This document shows positions 1 through 5,704 of a stretch of DNA of 7,173 nt, piece after piece. The stretch comes from Desulfobacteraceae bacterium. Lineage in GTDB: Bacteria; Desulfobacterota; Desulfobacteria; Desulfobacterales; Desulfosalsimonadaceae. Location: assembly GCA_003551985.1 (NCBI GenBank), contig PUOB01000167.1, positions 1 to 7,173 of the forward strand, given 5' to 3'. Positions within the stretch are counted from its first letter, which is position 1, and each line of letters opens with the position of its first letter. The position numbers were made by a program, and so were the translations under genes. The notes under the pieces were generated by a model. It worked only from the letters and a program-made list of their open reading frames with translations, did not search any database and had not been told where the DNA came from.

Positions 1-78
1 ACATCAAAGGGGTTGAAGACCGACAAGCAGTCAAGAGCGGAAAATATTGGCGGCGAAATCCTTTGCAATATCTGGTAG
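1..78 (+). CDS. rpsH: 30S ribosomal protein S8, C-terminal end (partial)
   Basis: Reading from base 1 gives 25 residues and a TAG stop at 76-78. They begin TSKGLKTDK and end IGGEILCNIW. The TSKG stretch and the terminal GGE-[IV]-[LI]-C-x-[IV] match the C-terminal domain of S8, a 16S rRNA central-domain binding protein of the 30S subunit. The rest of the gene lies off the left edge. The position directly before rplF is the standard spc order (rplE-rpsN-rpsH-rplF). In E. coli S8 is the translational repressor of the spc operon; the site for that would lie upstream of this window and cannot be assessed. The short length limits detail, but the motif and context make the call firm. Confidence 0.93.
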   Translation, partial: TSKGLKTDKQSRAENIGGEILCNIW

Positions 79-83
79 CAAGC

Positions 84-89
84 AAGGAG
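84..89 (+). promoter_or_regulatory. Ribosome binding site that fixes the rplF start
   Basis: AAGGAG lies 8 bases before the ATG at 98. It decides the start: the frame is open back to base 47, but the earlier candidate start has no such site, overlaps the rpsH coding end, and would add 17 residues foreign to L6. Confidence 0.8.
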
Positions 90-97
90 TTGATAAA

Positions 98-634
98 ATG
101 TCTCGCGTGGGAAAAAAACCGGTTCCAAAAGATCCGAAAACGACCAAAGTGACGTTTACCGACAGGGTTCTTACGGTCGAGGGACCCAAGGGAACGCTGA
201 GCCGGACCATTCACCCGGACGTCGATCTCAATATTGAAGACGACCGGATTCTTTTGACCGTCCGGCGCAACGATAAAAAAACCAAGGCCCATTGGGGAAC
301 GGCCCGGGCACTGGTCGCAAACATGGTAACAGGGGTAAGCCAGGGGTTTGAGCGGGTCCTTGAAATCAACGGCATCGGGTATCGTGCCGAAGTAAAGGGC
401 AACAATGTTGATTTGAATTTAGGGTTTTCCCATCCGATCAGCTTTGAATTGCCGGAGGGCATATCCGCCCAGGTCGAAAGAAATACCATTCGCCTGTCCG
501 GAATAGACAAGGAAAAACTTGGTTTTGCAGCCTCCTCGATTCGCAACTTCCGGCCGCCCGAACCGTATAAGGGTAAAGGCGTCAAGTATGCCGAAGAGTA
601 TGTTGTCCGAAAAGCCGGAAAAACAGGCAAGTAA
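98..634 (+). CDS. rplF: 50S ribosomal protein L6
   Basis: The 178-residue protein has the usual L6 length and starts MSRVGKKPV, the typical N-terminus. L6 binds 23S rRNA near the sarcin-ricin loop and GTPase-associated region of the 50S subunit. The two tandem L6 domains are visible. The second holds the family signature near GFSHPISFELPEGI and ends in the conserved RPPEPYKGKGVKYAEE stretch followed by a basic tail. The ATG at 98 is chosen over an in-frame start at 47 because of the AAGGAG site and family length. It begins 19 bases after rpsH and is followed by a 47-base spacer to rplR. Nothing in it looks altered. Confidence 0.97.
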   Translation: MSRVGKKPVPKDPKTTKVTFTDRVLTVEGPKGTLSRTIHPDVDLNIEDDRILLTVRRNDKKTKAHWGTARALVANMVTGVSQGFERVLEINGIGYRAEVKGNNVDLNLGFSHPISFELPEGISAQVERNTIRLSGIDKEKLGFAASSIRNFRPPEPYKGKGVKYAEEYVVRKAGKTGK

Positions 635-681
635 TGATTTAAGAGCAATTTTCAAATTTCAATTATCAGGGGTCATACATC

Positions 682-1050
682 ATGGGAGCCATGGATACCA
701 AAAAAGCCATGCGGCTTAAACGTAAAAAACGGATACGGAAGAAGATGTCCGGCACCCTGGCGCGTCCGCGCCTGACAGTTTTCAGGAGCGCCAGGCACAT
801 ATATGCACAGATCATCGATGATATCCGGGGGCAGACCATAATATCCGCTTCTACCATGGAAAAACCGATTCGTGAGGGGGAAAAAGCTGAAAACAAGGTC
901 TCTTCAGCTGTCCATATCGGTAAAGTCATTGCACAGCGTGCAATGGACAAGGGCATTACGACGGTTGTCTTCGATCGAAACGGGTATAAATATCACGGCC
1001 GGGTCAAGGCCGTATCCGATGGCGCACGCGAAACCGGGTTGAATTTTTAA
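682..1050 (+). CDS. rplR: 50S ribosomal protein L18
   Basis: This 122-residue protein is L18, which with L5 and L25-type proteins binds 5S rRNA and anchors it in the central protuberance. The N-terminus is strongly basic (AMRLKRKKRIRKKMSGT), followed by the family core RPRLTVFRSARHIYAQIIDD and the C-terminal VFDRNGYKYHGRVKAVSDGARE with final GLNF, all typical. The start at 682 has an AGGGG site at 668-672, about 9 bases away. A second in-frame ATG at 691 would place its nearest GGAG only 2 bases upstream, so 682 is preferred, though a 119-residue form is not excluded. It sits between rplF and rpsE as in most bacteria. Confidence 0.96.
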   Translation: MGAMDTKKAMRLKRKKRIRKKMSGTLARPRLTVFRSARHIYAQIIDDIRGQTIISASTMEKPIREGEKAENKVSSAVHIGKVIAQRAMDKGITTVVFDRNGYKYHGRVKAVSDGARETGLNF

Positions 1051-1058
1051 ATCAATTT

Positions 1059-1065
1059 AAGGAGG
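1059..1065 (+). promoter_or_regulatory. Strong ribosome binding site for the TTG start of rpsE
   Basis: AAGGAGG, a near-perfect anti-16S match, lies 7 bases before the TTG at 1073. No in-frame ATG is available near the family N-terminus, so this site supports the TTG start. Confidence 0.85.
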
Positions 1066-1072
1066 CGATCTT

Positions 1073-1567
1073 TTGTACAAGAAGGAAACAGACGAAAACT
1101 TGTTTATCGACAAGGTCGTTCATATCAGCAGGGTCGCAAAGGTCGTAAAAGGCGGGCGCCGGTTTTCATTCAGCGCCATGGTTGTTGTCGGCGACGGCGA
1201 GGGAAAAGTCGGCTACGGCCTGGGCAAGGCCCATGAGGTGCCGGAGGCCATTCGGAAAGGCGTCGAGAAAGCCAAAAAGTCCATGATCGAGGTTCCCCTG
1301 GTAGAGGGGACGATACCATACGAGATTAAGGGAAAATTCGGCGCCGGCGCTGTATTTTTGAAACCGGCCGGAAAAGGTACCGGCGTCATCGCCGGCGGGG
1401 CCGTCCGTTCGGTTCTCGAAGCGGTCGGCGTTCGCAATATTCTTACGAAGTGCCTCGGGTCCCACAACCCCCACAACGTGGTCAAGGCGACCATAAAGGG
1501 GCTTCAGCAGCTGCAAAGCAGGGAGCAGGTCGCGGCCAAGCGGGGCATTGCAGTAGAAGATTTATAA
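1073..1567 (+). CDS. rpsE: 30S ribosomal protein S5, TTG start
   Basis: The 164-residue protein is S5, a 30S protein on the back of the decoding region involved in accuracy and mRNA entry. The N-terminal double-stranded RNA-binding-like domain carries [19 protein letters not shown] (residues 15-33). This includes the loop where spectinomycin-resistance changes map in E. coli; the loop looks wild type here. It is followed by [20 protein letters not shown]. The C-terminal domain has [19 protein letters not shown] (102-120) and [11 protein letters not shown] at the end. Initiation is at TTG with a strong Shine-Dalgarno sequence. The gene begins 22 bases after rplR. Confidence 0.97.
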   Translation: MYKKETDENLFIDKVVHISRVAKVVKGGRRFSFSAMVVVGDGEGKVGYGLGKAHEVPEAIRKGVEKAKKSMIEVPLVEGTIPYEIKGKFGAGAVFLKPAGKGTGVIAGGAVRSVLEAVGVRNILTKCLGSHNPHNVVKATIKGLQQLQSREQVAAKRGIAVEDL

Positions 1568-1593
1568 ATATAAGAATGCAAGGAATAAATGCT

Positions 1594-1779
1594 ATGGCTT
1601 CCCGATTGAAAGTCACCCTGGTAAAAAGCATGGTCGGCCGGCCGGAAAAACACCGGCAAGTGCTGAGGGGCATGGGGCTTACCCGGATGAATAAAACGGT
1701 TGAACTGGAAGATACGCCTGCTATTCGCGGAATGGCGAACAAGGTGTCCCACCTGGTTCGCGTGGAGGAGACAATATGA
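1594..1779 (+). CDS. rpmD: 50S ribosomal protein L30
   Basis: This 61-residue protein is the short bacterial form of L30, a 23S rRNA-binding 50S protein. It has the typical layout: [25 protein letters not shown], then [24 protein letters not shown]. The start at 1594 is chosen because AGGAA sits 8 bases upstream and family members begin at this point. An in-frame ATG at 1576 would add six residues but has no ribosome binding site. The stop overlaps the rplO start as ATGA (1776-1779), implying translational coupling. L30 is missing from some bacterial lineages, so its presence here is mildly informative. Confidence 0.96.
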   Translation: MASRLKVTLVKSMVGRPEKHRQVLRGMGLTRMNKTVELEDTPAIRGMANKVSHLVRVEETI

Positions 1780-2216
1780 GATTGCACGATCTGACACCGG
1801 AAAAAGGCTCGAAGTCGTCCCGGAAACGTGTCGGGCGCGGCGTGGGTTCCGGATGGGGGAAAACCGCCGGCAGGGGGAGCAAGGGGCAGAACAGCCGCTC
1901 AGGCGGCGGCGTCCGGCCCGGTTACGAAGGCGGCCAGATGCCGCTGCAGCGCCGTCTCCCGAAGCGTGGCTTTTATAATATTTTCAAGAAGAAATACAGC
2001 ATTGTCAACGTAAGAGACCTGAATCGCTTTGAGGGTGGCACAACCGTTGACCCGGCCGCACTTGTGGCAGCGGGTGTCATCAAGAGTACGCGCAACCCGG
2101 TCAAGCTTCTTGGGCAGGGCGAGATTAATGTTTCCCTTGAAATCAAATTAAATGCGGTAACTGAATCGGCACGAAGCAAAATCGAAGGTGCCGGTGGCAA
2201 GGTAGAGGTCGCATAA
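1776..2216 (+). CDS. rplO: 50S ribosomal protein L15
   Basis: The 146-residue protein is L15, a late-assembling 50S protein with a long extended N-terminal arm reaching into 23S rRNA. The glycine- and arginine-rich arm is clear ([22 protein letters not shown], near residues 17-38, then [24 protein letters not shown]). A globular C-terminal domain follows and ends GAGGKVEVA. The start overlaps the rpmD stop (ATGA), and the stop is one base from the secY start. This is the tight rpmD-rplO-secY coupling seen in many bacteria. The arm is markedly richer in G and C than its surroundings because of its Gly, Arg and Pro codons, not because of transfer. Confidence 0.97.
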   Translation: MRLHDLTPEKGSKSSRKRVGRGVGSGWGKTAGRGSKGQNSRSGGGVRPGYEGGQMPLQRRLPKRGFYNIFKKKYSIVNVRDLNRFEGGTTVDPAALVAAGVIKSTRNPVKLLGQGEINVSLEIKLNAVTESARSKIEGAGGKVEVA

Positions 2217-2217
2217 T

Positions 2218-3537
2218 ATGGCAGTTTCCGGCGCCGGTGTTCAAAACATCCTTAAAATTCCAGAGCTAAAGAGGCGAATATTAGTTACGCTGGCATTGCT
2301 TTCGGTTTACCGAATCGGCGTGCATATTCCGACGCCGGGGATTGACGGCGATTCTCTTGCCGCCTTTTTCGCCATGCATCAGGATACGATTTTCGGTATT
2401 TTTGACATGTTTTCCGGCGGCGCCCTGGAGCGTTTATCGGTCTTCGCCCTGGGTATCATGCCGTATATCAGCGCCTCGATTATCCTTCAGCTTTTGAAGG
2501 TTGTAATACCGCATCTGGAGCGGCTCTCAAAGGAGGGTGAGGAAGGGCGGAAGAAAATCACCCAGTACACCCGCTACGGTACGATCCTGCTCAGTCTGAT
2601 CCAGGGCTTCGGCATTTCGGTGGGGCTTGAGGGCATGACATCGCCTGAAGGCGTTGCCATTGTCAATGATCCGGGCTGGGCCTTCCGGTTGATGACCATG
2701 ATCACGCTGACGGCCGGTACGGCATTCATCATGTGGCTCGGTGAGCAGATCACTGAATTCGGGATCGGCAACGGCATTTCATTGATTATTTTTGCCGGCA
2801 TCGTCGCCCGCCTGCCCGCCGCCATCGGAAATACGGTCCAGATGATGAGTGCAGGGGAAATGGCGGTTATCGGAACCATTCTCCTGGTGGTGTTCATGCT
2901 GTCGGTCATCGCTTTCATTATATTCATGGAGCAGGCGCAGCGGCGCATTCCAGTCCAATATGCCAAGCGGGTGGTCGGCCGGCGCATGTACGGGGGGCAG
3001 AGCACCCACCTGCCGCTTAAAATCAATACGGCGGGCGTTATCCCTGCGATATTCGCGTCGTCCTTGATCATGTTTCCGGCGACCATCGCCAGTTTTTACG
3101 AGGATATTCCGGTCATGCAGTACGTTTCGGCGGCCCTGCAGCCCGGGGCTTTCATCTACGAAGCGATGTTTGTCGCATTTATCGTGTTTTTCTGCTTTTT
3201 CTATACGGCGATTGTCTTCAACCCGTCCGATGTCGCAGAGAACATGAAAAAGCATGGCGGGTATATACCCGGTATAAGGCCCGGCAGGCGCACCGCCGAC
3301 TATATCGATCGGGTGCTGACCCGCATTACCCTGGCCGGCGCCCTTTACGTTTCAGCCGTCTGCGTGCTGCCGTCCATATTGATGACACAGTTCAACGTGC
3401 CGTTTTACTTCGGCGGGACCGCCCTTTTGATCACGGTCGGCGTGTCGATTCACACGGTGCAGCAGATTCAATCGCATTTGATCACGCGTAATTATGAAGG
3501 GTTTTTGACCTCATCACCCGGGAAACGCAAGAAATAA
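2218..3537 (+). CDS. secY: Preprotein translocase channel subunit SecY
   Basis: The 439-residue inner-membrane protein forms the SecYEG channel that exports unfolded proteins with SecA and inserts membrane proteins with the ribosome. Ten hydrophobic segments are visible, roughly at residues 20-38, 73-96, 119-138, 155-175, 183-203, 215-236, 269-291, 312-334, 367-388 and 394-414. Family marks include the plug region [20 protein letters not shown] (62-81), [14 protein letters not shown] (182-195), the cytosolic loop [13 protein letters not shown] (242-254), [17 protein letters not shown] (347-363, carrying the conserved arginine needed for SecA-driven export) and [11 protein letters not shown] (399-409). 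The basic tail ends PGKRKK. The start directly follows the rplO stop, with its ribosome binding site inside rplO. The next gene is infA, not adk or map. Confidence 0.98.
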   Translation: MAVSGAGVQNILKIPELKRRILVTLALLSVYRIGVHIPTPGIDGDSLAAFFAMHQDTIFGIFDMFSGGALERLSVFALGIMPYISASIILQLLKVVIPHLERLSKEGEEGRKKITQYTRYGTILLSLIQGFGISVGLEGMTSPEGVAIVNDPGWAFRLMTMITLTAGTAFIMWLGEQITEFGIGNGISLIIFAGIVARLPAAIGNTVQMMSAGEMAVIGTILLVVFMLSVIAFIIFMEQAQRRIPVQYAKRVVGRRMYGGQSTHLPLKINTAGVIPAIFASSLIMFPATIASFYEDIPVMQYVSAALQPGAFIYEAMFVAFIVFFCFFYTAIVFNPSDVAENMKKHGGYIPGIRPGRRTADYIDRVLTRITLAGALYVSAVCVLPSILMTQFNVPFYFGGTALLITVGVSIHTVQQIQSHLITRNYEGFLTSSPGKRKK

Positions 3538-3573
3538 GAGACGTTTTTCGTGAATTTCGACAGGGAGAGTTGA

Positions 3574-3792
3574 ATGTCCAAGGAGGAGGCGATCAAGGTT
3601 CAGGGCAAGGTTCTTGAAACGTTGCCAAACGCCATGTTCAAGGTTGAGCTTGAAAACAAGCATCAGATATTGGCCCATCTGTCGGGAAAAATGCGGATGC
3701 ATTTCATAAAAATTTTGCCCGGCGATTCCGTCACTGTTGAACTGTCTCCGTATGATTTGACCCGCGGCCGGATCACGTACCGGTCGAAATAG
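3574..3792 (+). CDS. infA: Translation initiation factor IF-1
   Basis: The 72-residue product is IF-1, which occupies the 30S A site during initiation and assists IF-2 and IF-3. It is a single OB fold of the standard family length. Recognisable parts are [19 protein letters not shown], then [35 protein letters not shown] and a basic end. GGGAG at 3563-3567 lies 6 bases before the ATG. It comes 36 bases after secY and 54 bases before rpmJ. The infA-rpmJ pair ahead of rpsM is a common arrangement outside the enteric bacteria, where infA lies elsewhere. Confidence 0.97.
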   Translation: MSKEEAIKVQGKVLETLPNAMFKVELENKHQILAHLSGKMRMHFIKILPGDSVTVELSPYDLTRGRITYRSK

Positions 3793-3846
3793 CATCGGAA
3801 TGGTGACGCATATCCGGTTGGTGTCTTATAGAAAAAGGGAGTTGAG

Positions 3847-3960
3847 ATGAAAGTTAGATCGTCCGTCAAGAAAATTTGCCGCAACTGCAAAATCATCAAG
3901 CGCTATGGTACGGTGCGGGTGATTTGTATCAATAAACGCCATAAACAGCGGCAAGGCTAA
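3847..3960 (+). CDS. rpmJ: 50S ribosomal protein L36, zinc-binding form
   Basis: The 37-residue protein runs from ATG 3847 to TAA 3958-3960. It starts [19 protein letters not shown] and ends [10 protein letters not shown], which is the L36 pattern. Cys11, Cys14, Cys27 and His32 form the CxxC...C....H zinc ribbon, so this is the zinc-dependent (C+) version. L36 is the smallest 50S protein and stabilises 23S rRNA folding near the peptidyl transferase region. AGGGAG at 3836-3841 gives a 5-base spacing to the ATG. It stands between infA and rpsM, its usual place. Confidence 0.96.
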   Translation: MKVRSSVKKICRNCKIIKRYGTVRVICINKRHKQRQG

Positions 3961-3961
3961 C

Positions 3962-3968
3962 AAGGAGG
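3962..3968 (+). promoter_or_regulatory. Strong ribosome binding site for the TTG start of rpsM
   Basis: AAGGAGG lies 8 bases before the TTG at 3977. An ATG at 3970 is out of frame, only 1 base from this site, and opens just nine codons, so the TTG is the true start. Confidence 0.83.
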
Positions 3969-3976
3969 CATGACCA

Positions 3977-4360
3977 TTGGCAAGAATTTCAGGAGTTGAT
4001 CTACCCAAGGGCAAACATATTGTCGTCGGGCTGACTTATATTTATGGGATCGGTCATTCAACGTCTAAACAGATATTATCAAGGCTGGGTGTTGAAGAAA
4101 GAACCCGGACGGACGATCTGTCCGAAACCGAGATCAATGAAATCCGCAAGGCCATCGACAACGATCTCAAGGTGGAAGGCGAACTTCGTTCCGAGGTATC
4201 CATGAACATCAAGCGGTTAATGGATCTTGGGTGTTACCGGGGGCTTCGCCACCGTAGAGGTTTGCCGGCCCGCGGACAGCGGACCAGCACAAATGCCCGT
4301 ACCCGGAAAGGGCCGCGGCGGACGGCTGTCAAGAAAAAGGGCGGCGCAAAGAAAAAGTAA
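3977..4360 (+). CDS. rpsM: 30S ribosomal protein S13, TTG start
   Basis: The 127-residue protein is S13, which sits in the head of the 30S subunit, makes intersubunit bridges to the 50S, and contacts the P-site tRNA through its tail. It begins [26 protein letters not shown], the typical start, has a helix-two-turn-helix middle, and carries the signature [20 protein letters not shown]. It ends in a long basic tail ([14 protein letters not shown]). The TTG start is forced by family alignment and the AAGGAGG site; no in-frame ATG precedes it. It opens the alpha-operon block, 16 bases after rpmJ. Confidence 0.97.
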   Translation: MARISGVDLPKGKHIVVGLTYIYGIGHSTSKQILSRLGVEERTRTDDLSETEINEIRKAIDNDLKVEGELRSEVSMNIKRLMDLGCYRGLRHRRGLPARGQRTSTNARTRKGPRRTAVKKKGGAKKK

Positions 4361-4385
4361 CATAATGTAAACAGGGGCGAATCCG

Positions 4386-4778
4386 ATGGCAAAAAGAAAA
4401 GCAGTCCGTACAAAGAAAAAGGTCAAAAAGAATATATTGAACGGCGTTGTTCATATTCAGTCGTCGTTTAACAATACGATTGTAACGATTACCGATCCCA
4501 TGGGAAACGTTGTATCCTGGTCCACCGCCGGCATGAACGGCTTCAAGGGCTCGCGCAAAAGCACGCCTTTTGCCGCGCAACTTGCCTCGGAAGACGCCGC
4601 CAAAAAGGCGAGGGAGCACGGCCTCAAAAATGTCGAAGTCTATGTTAAGGGGCCCGGTCCCGGTCGTGAATCCGCGGTGAAGTCGCTGCAGGCCTCCGGC
4701 CTTAATGTGACCATGATCAAGGACGTGACCCCGGTACCGCATAACGGATGCAAACCACCCAAGCGGCGCAGGGTTTAA
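4386..4778 (+). CDS. rpsK: 30S ribosomal protein S11
   Basis: The 130-residue protein is S11, which lies on the 30S platform and helps shape the E site and mRNA exit path. The very basic N-terminus ([16 protein letters not shown]) precedes the core [22 protein letters not shown], then [33 protein letters not shown] and the ending [12 protein letters not shown]. Asn120-Gly121 is the motif known to form isoaspartate in the E. coli protein. An AGGGGCG site at 4372-4378 precedes the ATG. It begins 25 bases after rpsM and is followed by an unusually long 201-base spacer holding a palindromic element. Confidence 0.97.
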   Translation: MAKRKAVRTKKKVKKNILNGVVHIQSSFNNTIVTITDPMGNVVSWSTAGMNGFKGSRKSTPFAAQLASEDAAKKAREHGLKNVEVYVKGPGPGRESAVKSLQASGLNVTMIKDVTPVPHNGCKPPKRRRV

Positions 4779-4795
4779 GCGCAAGCTGAAACGCG

Positions 4796-4804
4796 CAAAA
4801 TTGA
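4796..4804 (+). repeat. Left flanking direct repeat, likely target-site duplication
   Basis: CAAAATTGA occurs here and again, identical and in the same orientation, at 4952-4960, immediately outside the palindromic element. If the element ends are set by its GAC/GTC termini, the duplication shrinks to AAAATT (4797-4802 and 4953-4958). Either reading fits a transposition footprint. Confidence 0.7.
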
Positions 4805-4820
4805 CAGTCTCGTAAAAAGT
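4803..4820 (+). repeat. Outer, second copy of the element's left terminal repeat
   Basis: GACAGTCTCGTAAAAAGT matches the terminal repeat at 4829-4846 at 14 of 18 positions, 26 bases away in direct orientation. It also pairs with the right end: 4796-4821 against 4934-4959 matches at 21 of 26. The element therefore has two left ends and one right end. Confidence 0.65.
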
Positions 4821-4828
4821 CGGGTTCA

Positions 4829-4850
4829 GACGGCTTTGTAAAAAGTTCAA
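4829..4850 (+). repeat. Inner left terminal inverted repeat
   Basis: The 22 bases starting GACGGCTTTGTAAAAAGT are complementary to 4931-4952 at 20 positions, and the two exceptions would be G-U pairs in RNA. This is the better-matched of the two left arms. Confidence 0.85.
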
Positions 4851-4860
4851 GATCAAGGCT

Positions 4861-4919
4861 TGCGAAATTTCGAAGAATGCAGCGTACTTAGTGTACGTGA
4901 AATTCTGAGAAATTTCGCA
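4861..4919. repeat. Inner hairpin of the palindromic element
   Basis: TGCGAAATTTC (4861-4871) and GAAATTTCGCA (4909-4919) are perfect inverted repeats. Inside them AGAAT (4874-4878) pairs with ATTCT (4902-4906) across a tandem GA/GA mismatch. CGTAC (4883-4887) then pairs with GTACG (4893-4897) around the five-base loop TTAGT. Together with the terminal repeats this makes one long interrupted stem-loop. No T-run follows the outer stem, so it does not look like an intrinsic terminator. Confidence 0.8.
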
Positions 4920-4930
4920 TAACGCAGATA

Positions 4931-4952
4931 TTGGACTTTTTACGAAGCCGTC
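4931..4952 (-). repeat. Right terminal inverted repeat
   Basis: This is the reverse complement of 4829-4850 with two differences, and more weakly of the outer copy at 4803-4820. It ends 15 bases before the rpsD ribosome binding site, so the stem itself would not bury that site. Confidence 0.85.
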
Positions 4953-4960
4953 AAAATTGA
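4952..4960 (+). repeat. Right flanking direct repeat, likely target-site duplication
   Basis: CAAAATTGA is identical to 4796-4804. Deleting the element plus one copy leaves a spacer of about 45 bases between the rpsK stop and the rpsD start, in line with other gaps in this operon. Confidence 0.7.
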
Positions 4961-4967
4961 TATAGAG

Positions 4968-4974
4968 AGGGAGG
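4968..4974 (+). promoter_or_regulatory. Ribosome binding site for the TTG start of rpsD
   Basis: AGGGAGG lies 5 bases before the TTG at 4980, in the original flank to the right of the inserted element. It supports a TTG start, which the S4 N-terminus also requires. Confidence 0.83.
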
Positions 4975-4979
4975 ATACG

Positions 4980-5609
4980 TTGTCACGATACCGTGGTTCT
5001 GTATGCCGGCTTTGCCGGCGTGAAAATTTGAAATTGTACCTTAAAGGGGATCGCTGCTATTCAGATAAATGCGCTATAGACCGACGCACTTATCCGCCGG
5101 GGCAGCATGGCCAGCGCCGGACCGGCAAGATTTCCGACTATGGCCTACAGCTGCGAGAAAAACAGAAGGTGAAACGCACTTATGGCCTTGGCGAAAATCA
5201 ATTCAGGCTTTTTTTCAAGCGGGCGGATGCCGGAAAGGGTATAACCGGCGTTGCGCTTCTCGTTATGCTTGAGAGGCGCCTTGACAACGTGGTTTTCAGG
5301 CTTGGCTTCGCAAATTCCAGGGCGCAGTCACGGCAATTGGTAAGGCACAACCATTTTTTAGTCAATGGCAGGAAGGTCAATATCCCCTCCTACCAGACCA
5401 AGACCGGTGATGTTATTGAGATCCGGGAAAAGAGTAAAAAAGTCCAGGCCATCAACGATGCCGTAGATGCTGTTGTACGCCGTGGTATGCCGCAATGGCT
5501 GGAACTCGACAAGGACAATCTGAAAGGGACGATCAAGGCCATGCCGGTTCGTGAGGATATTACGATGCCGATACAGGAACACCAGATTGTTGAGTTTTAT
5601 TCCAAGTAA
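4980..5609 (+). CDS. rpsD: 30S ribosomal protein S4, zinc-binding form, TTG start
   Basis: The 209-residue protein is S4, a primary 16S rRNA-binding protein that nucleates 30S assembly and lines the mRNA entry channel. Cys9, Cys12, Cys26 and Cys31 ([10 protein letters not shown] ... CYSDKC) form the zinc motif of the C+ class of S4, unlike the zinc-free E. coli version. [11 protein letters not shown] follows. The S4 RNA-binding domain is at about residues 98-160 ([28 protein letters not shown] ... [10 protein letters not shown]). The end HQIVEFYSK is typical. In E. coli S4 represses the alpha operon through a leader pseudoknot near rpsM; I see no way to confirm that here. It follows the palindromic insertion. 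Confidence 0.97.
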   Translation: MSRYRGSVCRLCRRENLKLYLKGDRCYSDKCAIDRRTYPPGQHGQRRTGKISDYGLQLREKQKVKRTYGLGENQFRLFFKRADAGKGITGVALLVMLERRLDNVVFRLGFANSRAQSRQLVRHNHFLVNGRKVNIPSYQTKTGDVIEIREKSKKVQAINDAVDAVVRRGMPQWLELDKDNLKGTIKAMPVREDITMPIQEHQIVEFYSK

Positions 5610-5692
5610 ACAGCCTGGTTGCCAATCCGTTTCTCTTGGATCTCCTGAGGCATCCGGAAGGGTCTTTTGTTCGGATCGAGATAAAAACCATT

Positions 5693-5698
5693 AAGGAG
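5693..5698 (+). promoter_or_regulatory. Ribosome binding site that fixes the rpoA start
   Basis: AAGGAG lies 6 bases before the ATG at 5705. The frame is open back to a TTG at 5636, but those 23 extra residues are unlike any alpha subunit and have no comparable site, so the ATG is preferred. Confidence 0.82.
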
Positions 5699-5704
5699 AT
5701 TATA

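Larger units (their letters stand above)
4803..4952. mobile_element. MITE-like palindromic element inserted between rpsK and rpsD
   Basis: This stretch of about 150 bases has no coding sequence and is built as a nested palindrome. Its right end, read on the opposite strand, starts GACGGCTTCGTAAAAAGTCC. A copy starts at 4829 (20 of 22 positions match, both differences leaving G-U pairs in RNA), and a weaker copy starts at 4803, the outer left end. An inner perfect 11-base inverted repeat lies at 4861-4871 and 4909-4919. An exact direct repeat CAAAATTGA flanks the element. No transposase is present, so any movement would need one acting in trans. The architecture is that of a miniature inverted-repeat element or large palindromic intergenic repeat. 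I recall similar sequences in sulfate-reducing Desulfobacterota but could not verify this. A structural RNA function kept by selection is the main alternative. Confidence 0.72.

Noticed and set aside
2574..3255. Two long minus-strand open frames opposite secY.
   Set aside because: They are shadows of secY codon bias; the + strand protein is unambiguous SecY throughout.
3970..3999. Nine-codon open frame starting at an ATG overlapping the rpsM start.
   Set aside because: The ATG is only one base from the Shine-Dalgarno sequence, so initiation there is implausible.
4801..4829. TTGACA at 4801-4806 as a -35 box for an internal promoter ahead of rpsD.
   Set aside because: The bases 16-19 positions downstream (around GTTCAGA) bear no resemblance to a -10 box; the hexamer arises at the junction of the direct repeat and the element.
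4329..4856. Open frame of 175 codons on the minus strand across rpsK and the start of the spacer.
   Set aside because: It lies antisense to the well-conserved rpsK and runs into the palindromic element; its translation resembles no family I know, and long antisense frames are common opposite such genes.
4829..4952. The spacer hairpin as an intrinsic terminator between rpsK and rpsD.
   Set aside because: No T-run follows the stem; the T-rich stretch is inside the right arm, and termination here would cut off rpsD-rpoA-rplQ.
4931..4966. Outward promoter at the right end of the element (TTGGAC with TATAGA at 4961-4966).
   Set aside because: The spacing is 24 bases, too long for a standard sigma-70 promoter, and the -10 match is only four of six.
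5636..5704. Possible 23-residue N-terminal extension of rpoA from a TTG at 5636.
   Set aside because: The extension is unlike alpha subunits, while ATG 5705 has a good AAGGAG site and gives the standard N-terminus and length.
5610..5704. Possible promoter or S4 control site in the 95-base rpsD-rpoA spacer, including TATAAT at 5701-5706.
   Set aside because: TATAAT overlaps the rpoA start codon and has no -35 box at a suitable distance; only short weak inverted repeats are present.
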